Translations under genes and position numbers: made by a program | Shown: positions 10,301-20,090 of the stretch, one piece after another | How positions within the stretch are numbered: position 1 is the stretch's first letter | How the letters are laid out: the number at the start of each line of letters is the position of its first letter | The notes under the pieces: model-generated | The model's database searches: none | What the model saw: the letters and a program-made list of their open reading frames with translations, nothing else | Told to the model about the DNA's origin: nothing | Origin: Taeniopygia guttata | Lineage: Eukaryota; Chordata; Aves; Passeriformes; Estrildidae | Assembly (NCBI RefSeq): GCF_048771995.1 | Contig: NC_133028.1 | Coordinates: 2,066,501-2,130,500 of the forward strand | Reading direction: 5' to 3' | DNA length: 64,000 nucleotides

Positions 10301-12699
10301 AGCGGGGGTTGGGTGCTTATGGACTGAGCTCTTGCCTAATGCACCGAGTACATCTGCAGAATCCAATTAACCTTCGCTAACGAGGCCCTGAGGCACGCGG
10401 CTGTCAGCGGCCACCAGCCACCGGCACACCGGGACGGGCACCTGCAGCCCCCCGGCCGGGGAGACCCCACAACACCCCCAGTGGGTGTCGGACCCCAGGG
10501 AGATGGGGTTGGGGTACGCGGGCACTGATCCCGCTGAGCAGTGAGGCAGGAGCTGCCTGTCCTGCAGGGAGCAAGAATGGGGGGCTGTGTGTGCCCCCCA
10601 CTCCCACAGCACTCCCTCCTGCCCCCTGCTCCATCCCTCACCCCACCGAAGTTGGCATCCATCCCCTCTGCAGCCCCCCAGCAGCCGGGGGTCGGTGTCA
10701 CCCGTGCAGCCACCCCCGCACCCGTGTGGCACCCGGCTCCTCCCCGAGGACACCGCGCAGCCGCCGCCGGTCACCGTGACGTCCGAGTGGGCCGCAGTCA
10801 CCCCGGTCCCGTCCCGACTTCATCCCGACTCCATCCCATCCCATCCCCATCCATCCCCGTGCCAACCGGCTCGGGGTGGGCACCGCGCCCACCGGCTGCT
10901 GCCGCCTCACCCCGCGCACCCCGTCCCGGTGCCGGCGCCCGCGGCGGGCGGGCGGCGGGGGGCACCGGGAGTGTTTCATGCGGTTAAGAAGTGTCTGATT
11001 GAGGCAGGAGGCGCCAGCAGCTCCCCCGGGAGCCGCAAGCCAAGGACTGGAGGACCAAATGCAGGCTAAAGTAATCCAATCTGGGCTGGTTCATCTAATT
11101 AGCCCAGAATTAACCCAGCAGCCAGAGAGGAGCTGACTGTCCCTCCAGTTTGCCAGCGGGTTTGGGGGGAAGCGGGAGGAAGAAGGGGACGTCCAGCGGT
11201 AATGAGATTACCGGGGGGAGCGGGCGGGAGCGGGTGTGCGGCAGCCTCTGGCCGGTGGGAACGTGGGGCCCTGCCAGATCCCCGCCGCTCCATCGCCGTG
11301 ATGGCCGGGACACCGGGCACGGACCCGTCCCGGTGACCCGCGCCCCGGCAGCAGCTCCTGAGCCCCGCACCGGGGACGTGGCACCACCGGCAGCCCCGGG
11401 GCTATGGTGGGGAACGGGAAAATGAGTCCCGGTAGCTTCGGGCAGCACCTCCGGGTGAGGCGAGCAGAGGGCAGACCCCCCAGACCCCATGAGTGACCCC
11501 CCAGACCCCATGTGTGACCCCCAGACCCCATGAGTGACCCCCCTGCTCTCAGGGGCACAGGGGCGTGCAGGGAGATGCTGGTGCAGCTCTGGCGGTGGTG
11601 CTGCACTGGCTGAAGGCTGATTCCCTCCTGGAACTGGGAAAATGTCCCTTTTTTCTGTCCCATCCCCTCCAGCTGTCACTGGCACCCACAAGAACTGTCA
11701 GCCCCAGCCCCACGGGATGCCAGCGGGCACACACCGAGGTCCCTGCTGGAGTTGAGAAATGAGGAAGGGTCTTTACTGGCCCATTGGGGGGTTCCGGGTG
11801 CAGGGACCCTGCCTGGTCCCCAGGGTGACTCCAGGTGGCCCAAGGATCACTGGGAACACAGAGCCAGTGGCACAAGGTGGTGACAGTGAGGGGTCCCTGG
11901 GTGGGAAACACCCTACAGCAGGGTGGGAAGGGGCTCAGAACTCCTTGAGCACCCTCAATTCTTCCTGCACCTTCCAGGGCAGCCCTGCTGGAAGCTGCGG
12001 GGCAGGGGGGGCTGCTCCGGCCGGGGGTGCCGCCTGCAGCCCCCCGTGGGCGTGGGGCGGGTCCTGGCGCCGGGAGAACCCGCATTGCCCCGGGCCCCGT
12101 CACAGCCCCCCGATCCATCTCCCAGCCCGGCAGATTCCAGCCCCTGGGCACGGCAACATCTGCCTCCTGCTCCGGCTTCAATTAACCTGCCGCCTCCTCC
12201 TCCTCCTCCGGTACCCGCCATTTCCTCCCGCTGCCACTGTCACCGCTGTCACTGCCACTGTCGCCGCCACGGGGTCACTGCGGGTCCCTCTGTCGCAGCA
12301 AACCCGGAGCCGGTGGATCTTTCCAGGTGGAAAAGCCACAGTGGGAGCGCTGGGATTTGTCCTGGCACCTGCGGGGTTGCGAGCAGGAAAAGCCAAAAAA
12401 AACCGCGGCGCTTTTGTGTCCCCCTCCCCTTCTGGGCACACGAAGCTCCGTCGGTGCCCCGGTGTGGAGAGGAGCAGCTCGGCCGTTCCCGGTGCCGTGC
12501 TGGGCTGTGGGCACGGCCGAGGGTGGCACAGGGTGTGTGCCAACGCGGTCCCGGTTCCCGCGGCCCCACATGGCACCGCCCGGTGCCCCCCGGTGCCCCA
12601 GGGGTGTGCGGTGCCCCCGGAGCGGCAGCTGCAGCCCCCGGTGCTGCCGTGATTTACAGGCGCAGGCCCCGGTAATGTCATTTACCCCAGACCGGTGGC

Positions 12700-14350
12700 G
12701 CCAGCCGCCTCCGCCCCTCCAGCCCCTGTCCCGGGGCCGTGACCCGCTCGGGAGCCGCCGGGAGCCCACCCGTGGGGCCGCCGTGTCGCGATAGTCGTCG
12801 GAAGACCCGACCCAGCCAGTGCCGCGCTCTCTGCTGCCGTTACCGGGCTGGGCTCTGTGACCGGGAAAGGCGGGGCGGGGACCGGGGTCCATCCCAGGGA
12901 ACGGCGGGTCGGGAACCGGGGTCCATCCCAGGGAACGGCGGGTCGGGAACCGGGATTTATCTCCGGGCATGGCGGGGTCAGGGGGTGTCGGACTTCACCC
13001 CCCTGCACAGTTTGGTCCGTGGAAAACGGGCTCCGTGATACCGGGAACGGCAGGTCCCGGGGAAGGGGGTTCACGGCCCGGGAACTGAAGGTCGGCGTGG
13101 GGTCGGTGTCCCGGGAGAGGCGATTTCCCGGGAACTCCGAGGAGATTGGGATCCGTGTCCCGGGATGTGTCCGTGTTCTGTGAACGGCGGCGGGTCGGAA
13201 CAACCCCCGGGTCCCCACACCGGGCTCCCGGGCCTCCGGATCCGTTCGCTCCCGTACGGACGGGCTCGGGGGGAACCGGGCTCGGTGCGAAGCCTGTGCG
13301 GCTCCGTGCGCCCCGCGGTAACGGCGCTGGGGCAGGGGCCGCTTCGTGCGCCCACGGGGCTGCGGACGGAGCGGGGACGCTGCGGGTGACGGTGAACCGG
13401 GTAGGCGGCCCGGTGGACGCCCCGGTGGGGGCGATCGGGTACGGAGCCCGTCGGTGCGCGGGGGACGTGCGGGACCCGTGCGGGGCGCGGGCGCTCGGGA
13501 CCCGACGGGCCCGTCCGCTTGTCCCGGAGCCGGGGCGGGGACCGGGAGCGGCGGGGACGGGGTGGGGGGGGGGTGGGGGGGGGGTGTCCCGGGGAGGGGG
13601 CGGGGCCCCGGGCTGTCAATCACGGGGCGCGGCCGCCAATCAGGGCGCGGGCGGTGGGAGTTCGGCCGGTCCGGATGGAGCGGGGCAGAAAAGCGCGTCC
13701 CGCCAGGGCCCGCAGCCCACCCGCGCTCCCGCCCCGGGGCCGCCAGCGGCGGCGAGCCATGCCCCGCACCCTGCCCCGGGCCCGCACCCGCAGCCGGTAC
13801 CTGCCCCGCACCTTGCACCGCGTCCCGCCCCGCACCGGCCGCTCCCGCCGCCCCCCGGCCATGCCCGCGTCCCACCGGCTCTGAGCGCGGCCGGGATGGA
13901 GCGGGAGGGCGGCGGCCCCGGGCCCCCCGCGCCCCACGAGCCCATCAGCTTCGGTATCGACCAGATTTTAGGCGGCCCCGAACCCACGGGGCCGCACCGG
14001 GCGGCGGCAGAACCCGACTACGGGCTCTACGGGAGCGGTTACGGTGCCGGCGGTCCGCTCGGCTCCTACAACCTCAACATGAGCATGAACGTGAGCGTGA
14101 ACGTGACCCCCGCGCCCGCCGCGCCGCCCGCCGGAGTCATCCGCGTCCCGGCGCACCGGCCCGCGCCCGCCGCGCCCGCAGCGCCCGCCGCGCCGCCACC
14201 GGGGCCCGCGCTGCCGGGGCTCACCTTCCCCTGGATGGAGACCACCCGCCGCATCGCCAAAGACCGGCTCTCCGGTGAGCGGGGGAACGGCTGCTGGGGC
14301 TCCCGGGGCTCAGCGGCACCGGTACCGTCGGGGCAGTGCGGTCCGGGGAT
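12700..14350. promoter_or_regulatory. CpG island over TLX2 promoter and exon 1
   Basis: Dense CpG sequence running through the TLX2 start and exon 1 into intron 1, as expected for a developmental homeobox gene controlled by Polycomb. The limits are approximate. Confidence 0.6.
12845..12975. repeat. About 40-bp tandem repeat, three copies
   Basis: Three copies of a unit containing GGAACGGCGGGTCGGGAACC, in the CpG island upstream of TLX2. Confidence 0.75.
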
Positions 14351-17321
14351 CGGACGGGGGGGGCGGGGACCGTGCGCTCCACAGGTTCCCGCAGCGCCCG
14401 GTTCTCACCCGCCGCCGTCGGGGCCTGCGAGAAAACGGTCGGGGTGGACGCGGCTACCGGCGGCTCCACCGCGGTACCGGGCAGGGTCCGGCGGCTGCGG
14501 GTGGAGCCCGGGAGTCGCAGCGGGCTCCGGTCTGGAGCTCTGCTTCATGTCCGGTGCCTTCCCCGGTTTGGAGGTGGCGGTGGTGACCCTGTGCCACCGT
14601 AACAGGGCGGTTGTGGGGGGCAGGGGTGTGGAGTGGGAGCTCTGAGGGGGCTCCCCTGGAACGGAGAGTGGGGTGGGGGCTCTGCGGGGTGTGAGATGTG
14701 ATGTGGGGGCTCCGTGGGGAAACGGTGCAGGGTGGGGGAAGCACCGTAGGGGTGAGGACAAAGCTCATCCATGCACGGAGCAGATGTCCCACACCTTGTG
14801 AAGCCCAGGGGATGGGGACGGTGGTGGAGCAGTAGCTGTGGGGTGGCTGTGATGGGATCCTGGGTCTGAACACGGTGTCAGTGGTGTGGGAGAGGCCGTT
14901 GTGGATACCGCTGAGTGCCCTGCTGGGGGCTGGGGGTGTTGTTTGCAGCACCCGAGGAGCAGGAGGGGTGCTGAGGTTGGGGTCCCGGGCACTGGGACCG
15001 TGTGTGGGTGCTGGGGACCCCCGGCCTGGCTCAGCTCTGCTCCCACCCAAGATGGCGGCACTGCCACGTCCCCATCGTGTGGCTGTGTTTGGGGACAAAG
15101 CTGGAGGCCATGCCGGGCCAGTGGCCATGTGGGCGATGGGGCAACGTGGGGCGAGACATTGGGGACATGGGGGTCCCACCTGGGCACCAGCAGACCCGTG
15201 ATCACCTCCCGGCCTAGCCGCCATCGCGGCGGTGACGAAGCACCGTCCCCGCGCCAGGGTGGCGGGTGGCGGGTGACGTCCTCGTCTCCTGCCTGGCGCC
15301 AGCGTTGGCTGGATGGGGCGGCCCCTCCCCGGCACGGGCTCTCCCAGCCGCAGCCATCACTCAGCACCACCGGCCTTGGGGTGGGCCGCGGGCAGGAGGC
15401 GTCTGGTCCCGGCGAGGGGAGGGGGAACGGGGCCTCCACCTGCGTCAACCGTGTCCGCCCCCGCCGGCGGCCAGGCGGCCTCCTGGGTGTGGGTGGGAGG
15501 GAGTCTGTGGGTGCTGGGGGCCCCCTGGGGTGCTGTGGGCTGTACCCACATCCCTGTGGCTCCATGGCCAACCACGGTCCCGGCCGTGCCCATGCGGTGC
15601 TGGCCCTGGTGATGGCCGTGGTGATGGCCACAGTGCCATGGCGCCATGGGGACGTGGTGCTGTAGGGTCATGGCTTGGCTGAGGCCACTGCCAGAGTAGG
15701 AGGGACACGGGGCCAAGCCTTCACTTTCCTTCATGCTGCTTCACTGTTCTGACGCTCCCTGCAGCTCTGGCATCTTCTGGGGCACATTGGTCTCACTGGG
15801 GCTGGCCCACACCTCAGCTGGGCAAGGGACATCCCCTTCCCAGCCCCTGGCAGTGGCCACCCAAGGAATTGCTGACCCATGGAAAGAGACTTTCTGCCCC
15901 CAACACCTTCTGTGTCCCCATCCCCTCACGGGCAGGGCTGGGCAGCCCCTGCAGGGCTCGGTGTGAGGGGAGGCACCAGTCCTGTGACCATGCCACCCCA
16001 TCCGCCCCGACATTCCGGTGCCACGCGGCTGCAGGAGTGACCGTGTCCCCCTCCGCTGCTCACCCAGGCCATCCCCATGTCCCCAAGCCCCCCGGCATCC
16101 CCCCGGTGTCCTGCTCTGCTGTTCTTTGCCGATGTCACCCCCAGCCCCTCTCACCCCGCTGTCCCCACAGCCGCGCTGTCGCCCTTCGCGGTGACGCGGC
16201 GCATCGGGCACCCGTACCAGAACCGGACGCCGCCCAAGCGCAAGAAGCCGCGGACGTCCTTCTCCCGGGTGCAGATCTGCGAGCTGGAGAAGCGTTTCCA
16301 CCGGCAGAAGTACCTGGCCTCGGCCGAGAGGGCCACCCTGGCCAAGGCTCTCAAGATGACGGACGCCCAGGTCAAGACCTGGTTCCAGAACCGCCGCACC
16401 AAGTGGAGGTAACGGGGCTGCCCTGGGGTAACCGCCACAGCCGCGATGGTCACACCGCGCTGGCAGACACCTCAGTGTGTCCCTCTGGCAGCCACCTCAA
16501 TGGGTCCCTCTGGCAGCCACCTCAATGTGTCCCTGTGGCAGCCACCCCGATATCCCTCTGACATCCCAATATCCCTCTGGCATCCCAATATCCCTCTGAC
16601 ACCCCAATATCCCTCTGGCAGACACCCCAATATATCCCTCTGGCAGCCACCCTGATATCCCTCTGACATCCCAATATCCCTCTGGCAGCCCCAAACCCCA
16701 CATCCCTCCAGCAGCGAGCCCCACATTTTGGGGCCCCGAGGCTGGCACTGGGACGGACTGGGGATGGATGGCACGGGCTGCCTGTCACTGTGGCAGTGCC
16801 AGCAGCAAGGGGACAGGCACAGCGCTGTGGGGCAGGTGGCAGTGCCAGCACTAAGGGGACAGGGACAGCGCTGTGGGGCAGCGGGCAGTGGCAGCAGTAA
16901 GGGGACAGGCACAGCGCTGTGGGGCAGGTGGCAGTGCCAGCTGTAAGGGCACAGGGACAGCGCTGTGGGGCAGGGGGCAGCAGTAAGGGGACCGGCACAG
17001 GTGACAGGTGGCAGTGCCAGCTGTAAGGGGAAGGTACAGCACTGTGGCACAGGTGACAGGTGGCAGTGCCAGCTGCTGCCCGTGCCACCGGCGGCTGTGT
17101 GCAGGCGGCAGACGGCGGAGGAACGCGAGGCGGAGCGGCAGCAGGCCAACCGGCTGATGCTGCACCTGCAGCAGGAGGCGTTCCAGAAGAGCCTGGCACA
17201 GCCGCTGCCGCAGGACCCCCTGTGCATGCACAACTCCTCGCTCTACGCCCTCCAGAACCTCCAACCCTGGGCCGAGGACAACAAGGTGACATCGGTCTCG
17301 GGGGTGGCCTCCGTGGTGTGA
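13896..17321 (+). CDS. TLX2: TLX2, T-cell leukaemia homeobox 2
   Basis: NK-like homeodomain transcription factor, needed in mammals for enteric neurons and other neural-crest derivatives. Exons 13896-14274, 16171-16408 and 17105-17321 give 277 aa (human 284). An eh1-like repressor motif, [11 protein letters not shown], lies at residues 15-25. A PBX-type FPWME motif precedes the homeodomain. The homeodomain (about residues 149-208) contains [10 protein letters not shown], with the threonine that marks TLX proteins. The C-terminus WAEDNK...SVSGVASVV matches TLX2 better than TLX3, and neighbours PCGF1 and DQX1 confirm it. The N-terminal [10 protein letters not shown] stretch resembles TLX1 and fish/frog forms. 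Intron 2 carries two tandem arrays. A 499-codon open frame across exon 1 is mostly chance reading of CpG-rich DNA. Confidence 0.97.
16470..16690. repeat. CCCTCTGGCA tandem repeat in TLX2 intron 2
   Basis: Units of about 20-23 bp alternating CCCTCTGGCAGCCACCTCAA and CCCAATATCCCTCTGACAT forms, starting about 60 bp after exon 2. Confidence 0.85.
16780..17070. repeat. About 45-bp tandem repeat in TLX2 intron 2
   Basis: About six copies of a unit with GTGGCAGTGCCAGC, AAGGGGACAGG and CAGCGCTGTGGGGCAG. It ends about 35 bp before exon 3. Confidence 0.85.
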
Positions 17322-18133
17322 CGGGGCCACCCCTGGGTGCTGCTGATGTGCCGGGAGGTGGCACTGGGAGCCCCGGTGGGATCTGAGGCTGGATGGTGGC
17401 AGGGAAGGAGCTGCGGCTTCCTGAGAGCCCCTCCCCGCCATGGAGAGCCCCCCAGGAGCATCCAGGAGCGAAGCTGTGCCCTTGTGGTTGGACTCAGAGC
17501 TTCACCAAAGCCCACCTGGAGCCCAGGGGTGGGCACCCATGCCCTATGGACCTCTGCAGCCCCCTGCCTAACCCCCAGATGTCTGCAGCACCCTGCTCAT
17601 ACCCGTGGCACCCAAGGGACACCTGCAGCTCCCTGCCCGCACCCCTGGGAGCCCAAACGTGGTCCCCCACACCTGGCAGGGTTCTGCAGCTCCGTGGGTC
17701 ACTCTGAGCTCCTTGTGAGCCCCACCCGGAGCAGGGCAGGGCGTGGATGTCCCACTCCTGGTGCTGGAAGCCCCCCACCCTGCCAGCGGGGTCTCACCAC
17801 TTGCCTTATCCCGGGTGGAAATTGCCACCTCCGGCTTCCATGATTTGTCCAGCCTGACCCCACCCTGAGGTGGGACAAACTGAAGGTCTGAGCCCCCAGA
17901 CCCGGTGTGGACGTGCCCTTGCAGCCCCCCACCACGGGCTCGGGGTGCCCCCCATACCGACGGATCGCACCCCCCCACAGACTGAACCTTGGTGTGACCC
18001 ACAGGACACTCGTGGGGTGCAGAGGGGCTGAACCCCCCCTTCTTCTGCCACATCTCTGCACCCCTCCCCAGTGACCCCCTAAGTGGGGCTTCCCCCTGCC
18101 AGGACCATCCAGCCCGGCTCTAACCTCTGTTGG

Positions 18134-18180
<47 letters not shown>

Positions 18181-18387
18181 GGAATGAAGGGTGTGGGGAG
18201 ATAACAACGGTGACCTTGACCCACCCCACTGCTACCCGCGCTGCTGCAGCCCCTCACCCCACTTTTGGGGGGCCAGGCTGCTGCGGGCTCCCCCTCTCCG
18301 TTGCTCTCGGGAGGGTGGGACAGCCGGTACCGGCGGGATTGGCCGCGGTTCCGTGACGCGGAGGGGTGGGACCGCAGCAGCACCGGG
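17322..18387. other. Spacer between TLX2 and the intermediate-filament gene
   Basis: No exon recognised. In particular, no coil 1 or head region of an intermediate-filament protein is visible in any frame. An (ATG)n microsatellite lies at 18133-18178. CpG density rises from about 18290. Confidence 0.5.
18133..18178. repeat. (GAT)n microsatellite
   Basis: About fifteen perfect GAT/ATG triplets, about 210 bp upstream of the start of the intermediate-filament gene. Confidence 0.97.
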
Positions 18388-19238
18388 ATGAGCGCGGCCG
18401 AGGGCCGGCCCCGGTGCCGCTGGGGCGGTGAGGCGGTGCTCCGTGCCCGTGCTGAGGCCGCCGGTTACCGGAGGCTGCTGCGAGCCCGAGCCGCCGAGGT
18501 GGAAGCGTTACGGGGGGCGGTGGGCGCGTTACACCGGCAGCTGGAGGGGCTGCGGGACCGGCGGAGCGGGGAGCTGGCCAAGTACCAGGTGCGGGATTTG
18601 GGGGGGCTGGGGGCGCCTGGGGGGTTGGGAGGGAGCGGGGGTGGATGTTTTTTTGGGGAGGGGGCGGTGCTGGAGCTGGATGCCCGGAGGGATGGGGAGA
18701 AGGGGGGTGGGGATGGGGAGGGGCGGGGGTCAGGGGTCTGCATGGGATGGGGGAGTCCAGGTGGGACTGGGAGGTGGGGTTTGCGTGGGTGTCCCTGTGC
18801 GTGGGTGTGGGTGCGGGGATCCCGTGGGTCCCTGTGGGGTGGGGGCTTAGGGGTGCATATAGGGCGGGGGTCTCCCCGGGGATCCGTGCGGGGTGGGGGG
18901 TGGATCAGGGAGTCTGTGTAGGTGGGGGTCCAGGGGATCGGGGGTCGGACCGGGGGTCGCCCCGCGGCCCCGGCGCTGCTGACGGGCCGGTTCAGGAGCG
19001 GGTGGCGGAGCTGGAACGGGAGATCGGGGCGGCGGAGGCGGAGATGGCCCGGTGCCTGCGGGAGTACCCGGCGCTGCTGCGGCTGCGGATGGCGCTGGAG
19101 GCGGAGATCGCCGCGTACCGGTACGCGAGGGGGGCGTGGGGGGTACGGGGGTGGGCGAGGGGCTCAGCCCGGCCCTTCTTTCCCAGGGAGATGCTGGAGA
19201 GCGAGGAGCTCCGCCTGGGCGGTTTGGTCCCGCCGTGA
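18388..19238 (+). CDS. Short intermediate-filament protein, rod end only (neurofilament-type introns)
   Basis: Exons 18388-18588, 18996-19120 and 19187-19238 join in frame to give 125 aa. Residues about 15-118 align with the second half of coil 2B of type III/IV intermediate filaments: [17 protein letters not shown], then [26 protein letters not shown] and a degenerate terminator EMLESEE in place of KLLEGEE. The middle exon is 125 nt and both introns fall where neurofilament/internexin (type IV) genes have them, after a tyrosine-glutamine and within AAYR. Head, coil 1 and the start of coil 2 are absent, and nothing upstream supplies them. Open frame, consensus splice sites, a CpG start region and a polyA signal argue for an expressed gene. 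It could also be a decayed remnant. It could act as a capping or regulatory rod fragment, but function is unknown. Confidence 0.75.
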
Positions 19239-19512
19239 CCGGAGCTCTGGAGCCCCGGTCCCACCACCGGACCCACGGTCCCGGGAGCGGATCCTCAGCA
19301 TCACCACCGGACCCCGGTTCCTCCGCCGGACCCCAGACCCCCACGATTCCCTGGGACCCTCTGGAGCTCTCTGGACTCACGGAGCCCCGGTCCTTCTGCC
19401 CCCCGGTTCCACGGGTGCCCCGGGAGCCCGGGAGGGCAGCGCCCGGGGGGACACACGCTCACCAGCCTCTCCGGGGTGGGGGTCCCGGCCCAGACCCGCG
19501 TGGAAACACCTC

Positions 19513-19518
19513 AATAAA
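19513..19518 (+). terminator. Polyadenylation signal of the intermediate-filament gene
   Basis: AATAAA about 275 nt after the stop codon, on the same strand. Confidence 0.7.
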
Positions 19519-19993
19519 GCCCCGTGGCATCACCCGGAGCCGGCCCGGCTGGAGGGGGGTGGGCAGCACCCCCGGCTGTGCTCCAGGGGTCTGTGGGGGG
19601 CTCCGTGGGAAGTTCATGGAGGGGTGGGGGTTCCCTCCTGCCTGAGGGTGCAGCACCTCACAGGGACACTGTGGGGTCACAGCTTCGGTAAAACGGAGCT
19701 GGGGTGGTCGCTGATCCCCCCACTGCCAGCAGCACTTTAGGGTCAGGATGGGATCCTGCTCCCCGGGGTGCTTCTCCTGTTGTCCCACCACAGTCCCCAC
19801 AAAGGAGGCAGAGCTGGGTGGGTTTTTGAGGCTTGGGGGAGTTCAGGGAAGCTGGGCAGGACACTCTACCCCGCCTGTCCCCGAGTGGAGCCTGTCCCAG
19901 CCTTGCAGATGGACCCCAGGGCTGAGCCTTGTGCCAGGGGGAGCCCACACAGACACCGAGCAGGGTTTGTGGTGGCAAAGCCAATCCCAGGGT

Positions 19994-19999
19994 TTTAAT
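19994..19999 (-). terminator. Polyadenylation signal of the p40-like gene
   Basis: ATTAAA on the minus strand, about 92 nt beyond the stop of the IL-12 p40-like gene. Confidence 0.55.
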
Positions 20000-20090
20000 A
20001 GGGGGAAAAAAAAATCCTTTTTCCAAGCTGTTAAGGCATGGGAGTTGTGGGGAAAGCAGGTTTGTGGGGTCAGCACCCTCAAAACCGCCG

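Larger units (their letters stand above)
8796..13895. other. TLX2 upstream flank, no gene seen
   Basis: Five kilobases of GC-rich DNA without a recognisable exon. Short AT-containing, non-repetitive islands at about 9045-9110, 9835-9930, 10320-10400, 10975-11110 and 12650-12690 carry TAAT/ATTA homeodomain-type cores. They are candidate TLX2 enhancers. Two small tandem repeats are listed separately. The CpG density rises toward the TLX2 start. Confidence 0.5.

Noticed and set aside
13146-14645. 499-codon open frame across TLX2 exon 1
   Set aside because: Only the part from the ATG at 13896 to the donor at 14274 matches TLX2. The rest is chance openness of CpG-rich DNA.
13896-17321. TLX3 identity, which would make this the DOCK2/IL12B region itself
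   Set aside because: The C-terminus WAEDNK...SGVASVV and the flanking PCGF1 and DQX1 fit TLX2. TLX3 ends differently.
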